In this document: piece after piece, positions 8,488-16,406 of the stretch
How positions within the stretch are numbered: the stretch's first letter is position 1
Layout: every line of letters starts with the position of its first letter
Source of the DNA: Desulfovibrio sp. 86
Lineage (GTDB): Bacteria; Desulfobacterota; Desulfovibrionia; Desulfovibrionales; Desulfovibrionaceae
Length of the DNA stretch: 64,000 nucleotides
Reading direction: 5' to 3'
Assembly: GCF_902702915.1 (NCBI RefSeq)
Contig: NZ_LR738849.1
Span: 868,001 to 932,000, forward strand
Notes under the pieces: model-generated
The model's database searches: none
What the model saw: only the letters and a program-made list of their open reading frames with translations
What the model was told of the DNA's origin: nothing
Made by a program: the position numbers and the translations under genes

Positions 8488-8541
8488 CGGAGCTTTTTGT
8501 GTTCTGCAGGCTCCAATAGAAAAAACCGCAAGAGGTGCCTC

Positions 8542-8775
8542 ATGTCCCAGTCAATCAGCCAAGCGCAGTGCGCGCCCCCGGAAAACGTCATCATGCATCT
8601 TTACCACACGGCAGCGGCTATGGAGCATCTGGCCGGAACCCTGCCTGAAGGTATGGACGGCCTGGCCCACCTTATCGGCAAGTTGGGAAAGAATGTTGAG
8701 TTCTGCGCCATCCTGCTTGATGATGCCCGCCAGATGCAAAAAACTAGAGAAAACGAGAACCCCGCCCTCATATGA
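8542..8775 (+). CDS. Small protein of unknown function
   Basis: 77 residues. Begins MSQSISQAQCAPPENVIMHLY, mostly helical in appearance, with a Gly/Met-rich middle (LPEGMDGLAHLIGKLG) and an acidic-basic end. AGAGG lies eight bases before the ATG, which is why I prefer 8542 to the in-frame ATG at 8497. It follows the candidate structured RNA directly and ends inside an inverted repeat (AACCCCGC at about 8758, GCGGGGTT at about 8778) that could be its terminator. I do not recognise the family; phage origin is suggested only by context. Confidence 0.45.
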   Translation: MSQSISQAQCAPPENVIMHLYHTAAAMEHLAGTLPEGMDGLAHLIGKLGKNVEFCAILLDDARQMQKTRENENPALI

Positions 8776-8814
8776 GAGCGGGGTTCTTATCATTCCTTTC
8801 ACTGTATTACTGTT

Positions 8815-9042
8815 TTATTTAGCAGCATACTGGTGGACGGCAGGAGGACTGATATCTAAAATTTTAGCAATCTGTGCTTGAGATATCTGATGCTTTAGAC
8901 AAATCCTTACAAGTTCTTGCCCAAATTCAGTTAACCTCGTGCCGTTTTTTGCCGTTGATCTTATTACGTGTACCAACGCGGCCTGAGCCTCAAGCTGCCT
9001 TATTTCTTCTGACAATATTTTCAAAGTTGAATCAACTGACAT
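8815..9042 (-). CDS. Small helix-turn-helix protein
   Basis: 75 residues. The N-terminal half is a helix rich in Glu/Gln/Ala that could dimerise. The C-terminal half, VRICLKHQISQAQIAKILDISPPAVHQY, reads as a helix-turn-helix in which the second helix (ISPPAVHQY) would be the recognition helix. The start at 9042 has AAGGGG upstream; a longer frame to 9096 is A+T-rich leader. It is alone on the minus strand between the small unknown gene and a transposase fragment, with an A+T-rich likely promoter at 9050-9110. Probably a regulator of a mobile element. Confidence 0.55.
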   Translation of the reverse strand: MSVDSTLKILSEEIRQLEAQAALVHVIRSTAKNGTRLTEFGQELVRICLKHQISQAQIAKILDISPPAVHQYAAK

Positions 9043-9212
9043 AATAGCCCCTTTGTTTGTTAATAATATTTTGCTTAATGTTATTAATATTGTCAAGATT
9101 GTTAAAAAGTTTTCTGAGCAAAAAATCTATACCTCGGATAAAAAAACCGTGCAAAAAGACCCCCGCCCTAGTAATCCCCCCAGAAAAAAGTCGCATCTCA
9201 GGGTGTGCCTGG

Positions 9213-9803
9213 AACCATAAGCACGTGTATCGAATTTACCGAGAGCTGGAGCTGAACTTGCGCATCAAGCCTCGAAAACGTCTCAAGCGTGATAAACCTG
9301 AGGAATTGAGCGTACCTGAATCTGTGAATCAGATATGGTCAATGGATTTTATGCATGACCAGCTCCGGGACGGGCAAACGATCAGACTTTTGAACGTTAT
9401 TGACGACTTTAACCGTGAAGGGCTTGGGATTGAGATAGACTTCTCGCTTCCAGCCGAACGCGTGGTGCGAACACTGGAGCAAATCATCGAGTGGCGTGGC
9501 TGCCCGCAAGAAATTCGCTGTGATAACGGCCCGGAATACATAAGCGCCCGGCTCTTATCGTGGGCAGAGAAGCGGAACCTTGCAATACGGCATATCCAAC
9601 CGGGAAAGCCACAGCAGAATGCCTACATCGAACGCTGCAACCGGACAGTTCGTTACGATTGGCTGAATCAGTATCTCTTTGAATCTCTGGAAAAAATACA
9701 AGGGTTTGCCACGGCCTGGCTGTGGACATATAATAATGAGCGACCACACATGGGCATTGGCGGCATCACCACCCCAGCCATGAAACTTAAACTGGTAGCA
9801 TAG
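9213..9803 (+). mobile_element. IS3-family transposase (OrfB) fragment
   Basis: The reading frame from about 9213 matches the C-terminal two-thirds of an IS3-type Orf[21 protein letters not shown], then the rve catalytic core with the three acidic residues in [15 protein letters not shown] and [15 protein letters not shown], then [13 protein letters not shown] near the end. The catalytic triad is intact, but OrfA and the N-terminal part of OrfB are missing; sequence left of 9213 is unrelated. A likely right end of the element lies near 9830-9845. It cannot transpose by itself. Confidence 0.8.
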
Positions 9804-9845
9804 GCTCTACTTTGAAGAGCTACTAGAAAGGGGATGATTACCCAT

Positions 9846-10268
9846 CCCTGTGGCTTTTTCGGAAATAAAGCCCTTCCCGTGGCCGTTCTGGCGCACCATT
9901 ATCCAGATGTGCCGAATCTTGGCGACATGACCAAGATTGATGGAGAGCAATACTATGTGGAGCAGTTGACCTTATTGTCGGCGGCACCCCCTGCCAGGAT
10001 TTCAGCGTTGCCGGAAATCGCGCCGGAATGACCGGAGAGCGTGGAGGCTTGGCCCTGCACTATCTCCGCTTGGTTGATTATGTGTCACCGCGCTGGATTG
10101 GTTGGGGAAATGTTCCCGGAGTCCTTTCCAGTAATGGGGGGGACGAGGCTTTGCCCTCCTTGTCCACACATTGGGCAAACTCGGGTATGGGTGGGCCTAC
10201 AGAGTGTTGGACGCACAATATGCAGTGCGGCGACGTGAATTATACTATTTCCATAGTGAGCCTGTAAC
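9846..10268 (+). pseudogene. Decayed C5-cytosine DNA methyltransferase
   Basis: Pieces of a phage-type DNA (cytosine-5) methyltransferase are spread over three frames: PVAVLAHHYPDVPNLGDMT, then VDLIVGGTPCQDFSVAGNR with the catalytic PCQ motif (about 9964-10020), then AGMTGERGGLALHYLRLVDY and GNVPGVLSSNGG, then LGYGWAYRVLDAQYAVRRR. Shifts occur near 9865, 9955 and 10135. The N-terminal AdoMet-binding motif and the C-terminal target-recognition part are missing. It is a clear non-functional remnant next to the transposase fragment. Confidence 0.75.
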
Positions 10269-10380
10269 TTTCGTATGGCAATCTTGACTGCAGTTTCTAC
10301 AGAACATCTTTTGCTTTAAAAATAGTCAATCATGGGCTAAAAAACGTCAGCTGCCAGTGACACCTACAAAGGAGGCAAAC

Positions 10381-10722
10381 ATGGCAAACTGGAAAGAGAC
10401 TCTTGATGCAAGTATGGGCACCATCGGAACGCTGGCTAATGGCAACTCCGGCATCATAGACGCGCTGGAAGTTCTGGGTAAAGCGACATCAAGCAAGGGA
10501 GCTTTGGACGAAAAAACGCGCGAGCTTATTTCCCTGGCTGTTGCCGCAACAACCCATTGCGAGGGCTGCATTTCCGTGCACGCAGATGCCGCGGTAAAAG
10601 CAGGAGCAAGCCGTGATGAGTTGCTGGAAACCCTGGCTGTAGCCATTAACCTGAACGCCGGGGCCGCACTGGTGTATTCTTCTAAAATTCTTGAAGCCTT
10701 CGACCAGTTTTCTGCCAAATAG
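10381..10722 (+). CDS. Carboxymuconolactone decarboxylase/AhpD-family protein
   Basis: 113 residues. The core motif THCEGCISVHADAAVKAG holds the CxxC pair followed by His typical of AhpD-like CMD proteins, which act as small disulfide reductases in peroxide defence or as decarboxylases. With CxxC and no decarboxylase context, a redox role is more likely. The start at 10381 follows a near-perfect AAAGGAGG; ATG 10357 lies upstream of that site. It is a single gene with a terminator 65 bases downstream. Confidence 0.8.
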   Translation: MANWKETLDASMGTIGTLANGNSGIIDALEVLGKATSSKGALDEKTRELISLAVAATTHCEGCISVHADAAVKAGASRDELLETLAVAINLNAGAALVYSSKILEAFDQFSAK

Positions 10723-10786
10723 GCCCGCCCAAATAGCTTTTGCAGGGGGGCGAAAGTCCAAATCCTTCCCCATGACCAGATATAAG

Positions 10787-10828
10787 CAAGCGGTTATCTG
10801 CATTTTGCAGATGACCGCTTTTGTTTTT
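10787..10828 (+). terminator. Intrinsic terminator after the CMD gene
   Basis: CAAGCGGTTATCTGC pairs with GCAGATGACCGCTTTTG around an ATTTT loop (10787-10822) with one mismatch, and is followed by a T-rich stretch. Confidence 0.7.
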
Positions 10829-11267
10829 GCGACCATTTTGCGACCAATCGCGCAAAATATTCTTTGCTCCGCACAATAATTCTTCCCCTCCTCCTTCGAG
10901 CCCGCTTTATGCTGCCCCAATCCTAACCTGTCAAAGCCCTTGTGCGGCCAGGCTGTCCCTTCACGACACATATCTGCCACTTTTCCCTCGTATATTTACA
11001 ATCATACTTCATACTTAGCATCCTCATTGCGACACGCATGGCCCTTTTTGCACCGCCGCCAGCGCCAATTTGCTTCCGCAACCTGTCGGGCATTTTCGTG
11101 CCCGTAAAAAAAGCATCGGCAAGCCGGACGTCCATGTCTATTCTTGGGCAGTATTCCACAAAGCCAGAGAGTTGCGCTGCTGGACATAATACAAACAGTT
11201 TTAGTATCATAGATACAAGATAATTGCTTTTGTAATATAAAACATAGCTTTACACTGGAGTATGTTC
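10829..11267. other. Gap upstream of the GGDEF gene
   Basis: About 440 bases without a gene I can support. It becomes A+T rich from about 11195, where the promoter of the GGDEF gene probably lies. No repeats of the window's two families were seen here. Confidence 0.4.
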
Positions 11268-12971
11268 ATGTTCCACTGTATGTTACGCATCAGCCTCTGC
11301 TCTCCGGAGCCAATGCTTGAAGCCGCGTTCAGGGCTTTGCAGGCTGATGCTGACTTCAGGCACAAGGTAACCTTCAGTGCTGAAGCGCAATCCCTTTCTG
11401 CGACGGATCGGGCCGGAGAAGATATTTTTTTCATAGATTCCACGCACCTTTCCGTGCTGCCCGACCTTAAAAAAACAGCCAAACCCGCAGCGCGTATAGT
11501 CCTCATCGACACAGCAGGCCAAGAAGCCGCCTTGCAAGAGTCCCTGGTTTCCCTGCTGGACGATATCTGGCCCTTGCCGGCAAACCCGGACGTTGTCGCC
11601 CTTAGGGTCAAAGGTTTGCTGCGCGACGCGCTGCTGCGCAAAGAGCATGCGCTGTTGCAGCATTGCCTGGAAACCACCATCGATACCACCCCCGACCTGA
11701 TCTGGTTCAAAGACATCCGGGGTGAGCACCTCAAGGTCAATCAGGCTTTTTGCCGTTTTGTGGGAAAAAGCAAAGAGGATGTCATCGGGCGGGGCCACTA
11801 CTATATATGGGATATTGAACCGGACGAATATGCGCAGAGCGAATACGTCTGCCTTGAGACCGAAGAGGAGGTCATTGCCCGTGGCGTGACCTGTACCTTT
11901 GATGAATCGGTGAAAACCAAACTGGGCATGCGGCAATTCAAAACGCGCAAGTCACCCATATTCGACGAGCACGATGTCATCATCGGCACGGTGGGCATTG
12001 CCTATGACATGACAGATATTACAAAATCGAGCGCAGAGGTTGAAATAATCCTGCAAAACCTGCCTTTTGCAGCCATGATTTTGGACGAAGAAAACAGGAT
12101 TGCCAACGCGAATCAAAAGTTTCTGGATTTTTTCCGCTTTGAGAACGTGAAAGAAATTTTGGGCAGTTACCGCTCAAAGGTGCGCGCCATTGCCATCAAG
12201 GACCACCACTTGAAGCAGGTAGGCGACCACCTTGAAATACGGTCATGGAAAAAGGGCGAAGAAATCATCCTTGAGTCATACGAAAAAGAAATCGTGGACA
12301 TGTTCCAAAACCGCATCGGCAAGCTGGTCATTTACAGAGATGTGACATCGGAGCGCAACTCAAAGCAGATGCTGGAACGCAGCGCCAATACTGACGAGCT
12401 CACCGGACTGTACAACAGAAGATATTTTTACAGCCAATTGCCGGAAACAGTCGCTGTTGGCTCGGCGCTGCTTTTTGTGGATCTGGATGACTTCAAAAAA
12501 GTCAATGACACGTTTGGGCATCGTGCCGGGGACGACGCCCTGAGGCTGACGGCCCGGCTTTTGAAAAAACACTTCAACGAAGCCCTCACCTCTCGCATCG
12601 GCGGTGACGAATTTGTTCTGTATCTGGCCAAGGTCCACAGCGTGGAACAGGTGGTCAACCGGGCATGCCGCCTGCAAAAGGCCATGAAGTCCCTTTTTAC
12701 AAAAAATACGCCCTGGCAGGGGCTGTCCGCCAGTATTGGCGTCGTTGTGACTGATACGGACGACGTTGGTCGGGACGAACTGGTGCGGCGCGGCGACACT
12801 GCCATGTACGAGGCAAAGCGCCGGGGGAAAAACAGGGTGTGTCAGTACCAGCACAAGATGGAAGCGCCGCACGATGAACCCCCCTCCCCTTTGTGTGCCG
12901 CACCATGTGCCCCCTGCCACCAACGTGAAGTTTGCCGGGCCAAAAAACAGACTGCCCAGATGCGCAAATAG
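11268..12971 (+). CDS. PAS-PAS-GGDEF diguanylate cyclase
   Basis: 567 residues. Residues about 1-115 look like a degenerate receiver-type domain. Two PAS segments follow (about 130-260, with TPDLIWFKDIRGEHLKVNQAF, and about 265-365). The GGDEF domain starts near 380 (TDELTGLYNRRYF) and has an intact RIGGDEF at about 443-449, so it should make cyclic di-GMP. The inhibitory RxxD site that normally lies five residues ahead is absent (FNEA). The C-terminal tail carries four cysteines (CAAPCAPCHQREVC), perhaps a metal site. Start 11268 is preferred because GGAG lies seven bases ahead; ATG 11262 touches it. Confidence 0.85.
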   Translation: MFHCMLRISLCSPEPMLEAAFRALQADADFRHKVTFSAEAQSLSATDRAGEDIFFIDSTHLSVLPDLKKTAKPAARIVLIDTAGQEAALQESLVSLLDDIWPLPANPDVVALRVKGLLRDALLRKEHALLQHCLETTIDTTPDLIWFKDIRGEHLKVNQAFCRFVGKSKEDVIGRGHYYIWDIEPDEYAQSEYVCLETEEEVIARGVTCTFDESVKTKLGMRQFKTRKSPIFDEHDVIIGTVGIAYDMTDITKSSAEVEIILQNLPFAAMILDEENRIANANQKFLDFFRFENVKEILGSYRSKVRAIAIKDHHLKQVGDHLEIRSWKKGEEIILESYEKEIVDMFQNRIGKLVIYRDVTSERNSKQMLERSANTDELTGLYNRRYFYSQLPETVAVGSALLFVDLDDFKKVNDTFGHRAGDDALRLTARLLKKHFNEALTSRIGGDEFVLYLAKVHSVEQVVNRACRLQKAMKSLFTKNTPWQGLSASIGVVVTDTDDVGRDELVRRGDTAMYEAKRRGKNRVCQYQHKMEAPHDEPPSPLCAAPCAPCHQREVCRAKKQTAQMRK

Positions 12972-13413
12972 GACCGTGCCGCAGGGGCAATATCATTTTT
13001 AATCGCTTTGCGGGGCCCCTTTGACAACGAGGGGTACCTCTCGCACTCCCCCACGGCCCCACGCCCCACTCCTTCACGCCCCATTTCTTCACGGCCTCAC
13101 GGCCCGCTCCCCCAATCCTCCACGCCCACGGCCCCACGGCCACCCGTAAATTTTTTTCAGTAACCCCCGGTTGTTACTGCCGCCATAGAGCTTGCGCGGG
13201 TGTTGCCATCGCGCCTTAAAACATACCATAATAGTATTAATTAAACAATACCTAACCAGTTTTATTGACGAATATGATGCAGCCTCAAAATATTTATGGT
13301 AGAGGTAAAAAATACCATCTTACTATGATATGGGCCTGCAACTGCCGAGGTTGCACGTAGTAAGCGAACCGTTTCAGGGCGAAAGACTCTACTTTCAATT
13401 CGGGGTTAATTGT
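12972..13413. other. Gap with C-rich degenerate repeats and the sqr promoter region
   Basis: From 13045 to 13145 the plus strand is a degenerate tandem of CCCCACGGCC / TTCACGCCCC-like words with no G-rich phase. At about 13160-13180 GTAAC and GTTAC arms form a small hairpin. From 13210 the DNA is A+T rich, with TTGACG at about 13265 and an inverted repeat ATGGTA (13296-13301) / TACCAT (13313-13318) that could be an operator for the SQR gene. Confidence 0.5.
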
Positions 13414-14655
13414 ATGAAAAAATTGCTTATTCTTGGTGCTGGCGCTGGTGGAACCATGATTGCCACAAAGATGAGAAAGTTATTGAGCGAAAGAGAATGG
13501 GAGATAACCCTCATCGACCGCGATCCCATCCACCACTATCAGCCCGGCTGGCTGCTGGTTCCTTTTGGAGTCGACACGCCGCAGGGTTGTGTGCGCCCCA
13601 AGAAAGACTTTATCAGTCGCGGCGTTAATTTTGTCATCGACACTATTAACGCGGTAGATCCCATATCCCGCAAGGTAGAATGTCAGAACGGCACCTACAC
13701 CTATGACTGGATAATCATTGGCACTGGCGCAAGAATCGCTCCAGATGAGGTCCCCGGCCTGCTGGACGACTGGGGCGGCAAAATCCACAACTTCTACACT
13801 CCCGACGGCGCGGCCGCCCTGTACGAAAAGCTGAAGCGCTTCAAGAAGGGCCGGCTCGTTCTGCACATCTGCGAAACCCCCATCAAGTGCCCTGTGGCGC
13901 CTCTGGAATTCGTATACATGGCAGACTGGTACCTGCAGAAAATGGGCGTGCGCCAGAATGTGGAAATCGAGCTTGTGACCCCGCTGACAGGCGCTTTCAC
14001 CAAGCCCGTGGCCAACAATATCCTTGGCGCGCTGTGCGAACAGAAAGGCATCAAGGTCACGACCAACTGGACCGTGGACAGCGTTGAGGCCGACCGCGCC
14101 GTCATCGCGTCCGTCACCGGCGATGAAATCCCCTACGACCTGCTGGTGACCATTCCCCCGAACCTGGGCCAGGAATTCCTCATTGATTCCGAAGTGTCCG
14201 ACGTGACCGGCTATGTGGATACCGACAAGGAACTGCTGCGCGCCAAGAAGTTCGACAACATGTACATAGTTGGCGACGCCACCAACGTGCCCGCCTCCAA
14301 GGCCGGTTCGGTGGCCCACTTTGAAGTGGACGTCATCGCCCAGAACCTGATGTCCGACATCGAGGGCACCGACAACTACTACCGCTTTGACGGCCATACC
14401 AACTGCTTTATCGTCACGGGCTTTGAAAAGGCCTCGCTCATCGACTTCAGCTACGCCGTGGAACCCCTGCCCGGCATGTTCCCCCTGCCCGGCGTCGGCC
14501 CCTTTGAACTGCTGGGCGAAAGCCACATCAACTACTGGGGCAAGCTCATGTTCAAATGGGTGTATTACAACCTCATGCTCAAAGGCCACGAACTGCCGTT
14601 TGAGCCCAACATGTACCTTGCAGGGAAAGATACCTCCTTGCTGCGCAACAAGTAG
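13414..14655 (+). CDS. sqr: Sulfide:quinone oxidoreductase-like flavoprotein
   Basis: 413 residues. The FAD-binding GAGAGG is at residues 8-13, and the second dinucleotide-type motif WIIIGTGA follows near 105. The cysteine in IKCPVAP (about 159) and that in HTNCFIVTGF (about 331) sit where SQRs place the pair that takes up sulfide sulfur. IVGDATNVPASKAGSVAHFE is the usual C-terminal FAD motif. SQR transfers electrons from sulfide to quinone at the cytoplasmic membrane. In a sulfate reducer it may serve detoxification or polysulfide handling. It is followed after 12 bases by the DUF1641 gene. The start at 13414 gives the canonical N-terminal Rossmann strand. Confidence 0.8.
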   Translation: MKKLLILGAGAGGTMIATKMRKLLSEREWEITLIDRDPIHHYQPGWLLVPFGVDTPQGCVRPKKDFISRGVNFVIDTINAVDPISRKVECQNGTYTYDWIIIGTGARIAPDEVPGLLDDWGGKIHNFYTPDGAAALYEKLKRFKKGRLVLHICETPIKCPVAPLEFVYMADWYLQKMGVRQNVEIELVTPLTGAFTKPVANNILGALCEQKGIKVTTNWTVDSVEADRAVIASVTGDEIPYDLLVTIPPNLGQEFLIDSEVSDVTGYVDTDKELLRAKKFDNMYIVGDATNVPASKAGSVAHFEVDVIAQNLMSDIEGTDNYYRFDGHTNCFIVTGFEKASLIDFSYAVEPLPGMFPLPGVGPFELLGESHINYWGKLMFKWVYYNLMLKGHELPFEPNMYLAGKDTSLLRNK

Positions 14656-14667
14656 GTTGGAGGGTAT

Positions 14668-15336
14668 ATGACACCTGAAGATAAAATTCTCGAACGGCTG
14701 AACGCCATTGAAGATCGGCTTGCCGACCTTCAGGCGGGCAAGGAAAACAGCAGCCTGCTGATGGAGCAGTTGACGCCCATCGGCAACCACGCCTTCCGCC
14801 TTATGGTTGAAGAGATGGAAGTTCTCAATGGCCGGGTTACGCTTGACGACATCCTTGACCTGGCCAGAAAGGGCTTGCTGACAGTCCCCAGGCTTACCTG
14901 GCTTCTCGACCAGATTGAAAACGCTACTGACCTGTGGCACGTGCTGCATCCCGCCGTGGGGCAGACCTTCCCGCATATCGTTGAAAAAATGGGCCAGTGG
15001 GAACAGAAGGGCGTGTTCAAAAAGGCGGCCGCCCTCAAGGATGCCGGCGGCAACCTGCTGGACGGCATGACCCCCGAGGACATCGCCAAAACGGGCGAAG
15101 GCCTCGCCTTTGTGACCAGCCTGATGCAGCGCCTTGCCGAGCCGGAACTGCAAAGCAAGATCACGGCCATGCTCGACCTCATGAGCGCCATCGACACGTC
15201 AAACGTGAAACCCGCTGGCGTACTGTCCCTGCTGGGCGCGCTGCGCAGTCCCGAAGGCAGGCAGGCTCTGGGTCTGGTGGTGGAAGTGCTGAAAGCTACC
15301 GGAAAATTCTCTGCACAAGGGAATTCGTCCAAATAA
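14668..15336 (+). CDS. DUF1641 protein, SQR partner
   Basis: 222 residues, helical, soluble. The N-terminal part (ILERLNAIEDRLADL) is a short coiled coil; the middle repeats Leu/Asp-rich helices, and the C-terminal region SNVKPAGVLSLLGALRSPEGRQALG is the recognisable DUF1641 signature. Genes of this family often sit next to SQR or formate dehydrogenase-like genes, and the product is thought to be an accessory protein; its activity is not known. GGAGGG precedes the ATG and the gap to sqr is 12 bases, so translation is likely coupled. Confidence 0.75.
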   Translation: MTPEDKILERLNAIEDRLADLQAGKENSSLLMEQLTPIGNHAFRLMVEEMEVLNGRVTLDDILDLARKGLLTVPRLTWLLDQIENATDLWHVLHPAVGQTFPHIVEKMGQWEQKGVFKKAAALKDAGGNLLDGMTPEDIAKTGEGLAFVTSLMQRLAEPELQSKITAMLDLMSAIDTSNVKPAGVLSLLGALRSPEGRQALGLVVEVLKATGKFSAQGNSSK

Positions 15337-15639
15337 CGCTATTTGTATGACAGGGCGGGCCGCAGGTCTGAGCCGCATGTCGGGAATCTTCCGATTCCGT
15401 CACGGCATGGGGCCATTCACGCGGTCCGCCTCTGCCTATTTTTTCAATTATAAAATACTTACATTCCAAAATATTATCTAAAGACCAATTTTTTCTTATA
15501 CCAAATTCTTCAAAAAGGTATTGCAATGAATTCATTTCAAGCTTAGGAGAAAAGAAAAAAAGTGGTGATGTTATACTACCATTTGTGTAGTATATAATAA
15601 TATAGAACATGCAATAACTGTTTTATATAAAGGCGTTGC
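15337..15639. other. Gap upstream of the TetR gene
   Basis: About 300 bases, the right half strongly A+T rich. It holds the inverted repeat ATACTAC (15573-15579) / GTAGTAT (15587-15593) with a 7-base spacer, 47 bases before the TetR start, which may be an autoregulatory operator. Confidence 0.45.
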
Positions 15640-16248
15640 ATGCCCACGGCAAAAGAGAAAAAGATCCGCCATATCGTTGAAGTTGCTACAAAGCTTTTTG
15701 CAGAAAAAGGTTATGCAGCTGTTTCTGTAAGAGAAATTTGTCAAGCATTGGATGTCAACCTTGCAACGATATCTTATTACTTTGGCGGAAAGAAAAAATT
15801 ATACTTGTATGTTCTCAGATCACAGTTCTTTTTTTATGAAAAAGTGCTGGATAAAATAAGCCAGGAAAGTAACTCTGCCACCGAAGAATTACGCCTTCTT
15901 TTCAAGCAGGTTCACATCATTCACGAAACCTGCCCCTGGCTTTCAGTTATCGCCACACGTGAAAGCTGTGCGCCCAGTGAAGAATTCTGCATTGCTCTGC
16001 GAGAGCATGAGCAAAAATACAATGGTGGGCACATAATTAATCTCATTCGGCGTGCGCAAAAAGAAGGCAGTATTGATAGCTCCATAGACCCTTTCTATTT
16101 ATCGCGTATTTTTAGTATGTTATTGAACAGTTTTATTATCGTGGAAAACATGTCTGCCATACTTGAGCCAGATTTCAAATTCAATCTGAACGACTACTTT
16201 GCTACCGTTTCAAAGCTTCTTTCTTTCAGCGTCCTTCTCGATTCCTGA
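15640..16248 (+). CDS. TetR-family transcriptional regulator
   Basis: 202 residues. N-terminal DNA-binding domain: IVEVATKLFAEKGYAAVSVREICQAL, then the recognition helix VNLATISYYFGGKKKLYLYVL. The remaining 140 residues form the helical ligand and dimer domain, with several Cys and aromatic residues. It precedes the amino-acid catabolic operon in the same direction, and a perfect palindrome lies between the two, so it is the natural candidate regulator of that operon. The ligand could be an acyl-CoA or aromatic acid; this is inference. Confidence 0.85.
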   Translation: MPTAKEKKIRHIVEVATKLFAEKGYAAVSVREICQALDVNLATISYYFGGKKKLYLYVLRSQFFFYEKVLDKISQESNSATEELRLLFKQVHIIHETCPWLSVIATRESCAPSEEFCIALREHEQKYNGGHIINLIRRAQKEGSIDSSIDPFYLSRIFSMLLNSFIIVENMSAILEPDFKFNLNDYFATVSKLLSFSVLLDS

Positions 16249-16268
16249 CAAGCAAATTTCAACTGATT

Positions 16269-16325
16269 ACCGAGAATCCGTGATCGGTAAAAAATTGTGA
16301 CACAATTTTAAACAAACGTTTGTTT
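16269..16325. promoter_or_regulatory. Clustered operator palindromes before the amino-acid operon
   Basis: Three palindromes lie in 57 bp: ACCGA (16269-16273)/TCGGT (16284-16288); AAAATTGTG-A-CACAATTTT (16291-16309), perfect; and AAACAAACGTTTGTTT (16310-16325), perfect and abutting the previous one. The last has the size expected for a TetR operator. They lie between the TetR gene and the dehydrogenase, 82 bases before its preferred start. Confidence 0.65.
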
Positions 16326-16406
16326 GAATAGGTGGCGAAAAAAGAGGTACTAACACTCGGGCGCCCGACGAACCGCAGGGTGCCTTACAAAAAGGATGGT
16401 GCTCTT

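Noticed and set aside
9057..9212. N-terminal part of the frame joined to the transposase
   Set aside because: It is not similar to IS3 OrfB and reads as A+T-rich leader; the transposase match begins only at about 9213.
13480..15153. 557-codon minus-strand frame opposite sqr and the DUF1641 gene
   Set aside because: It spans two recognised genes and their junction, with no motif of its own.
16332..16406. GTG 16332 as start of the amino acid dehydrogenase
   Set aside because: It has no ribosome-binding site and would place the operator palindrome almost at the start codon; ATG 16407 has AAAAAGGA upstream and a family-like N-terminus.
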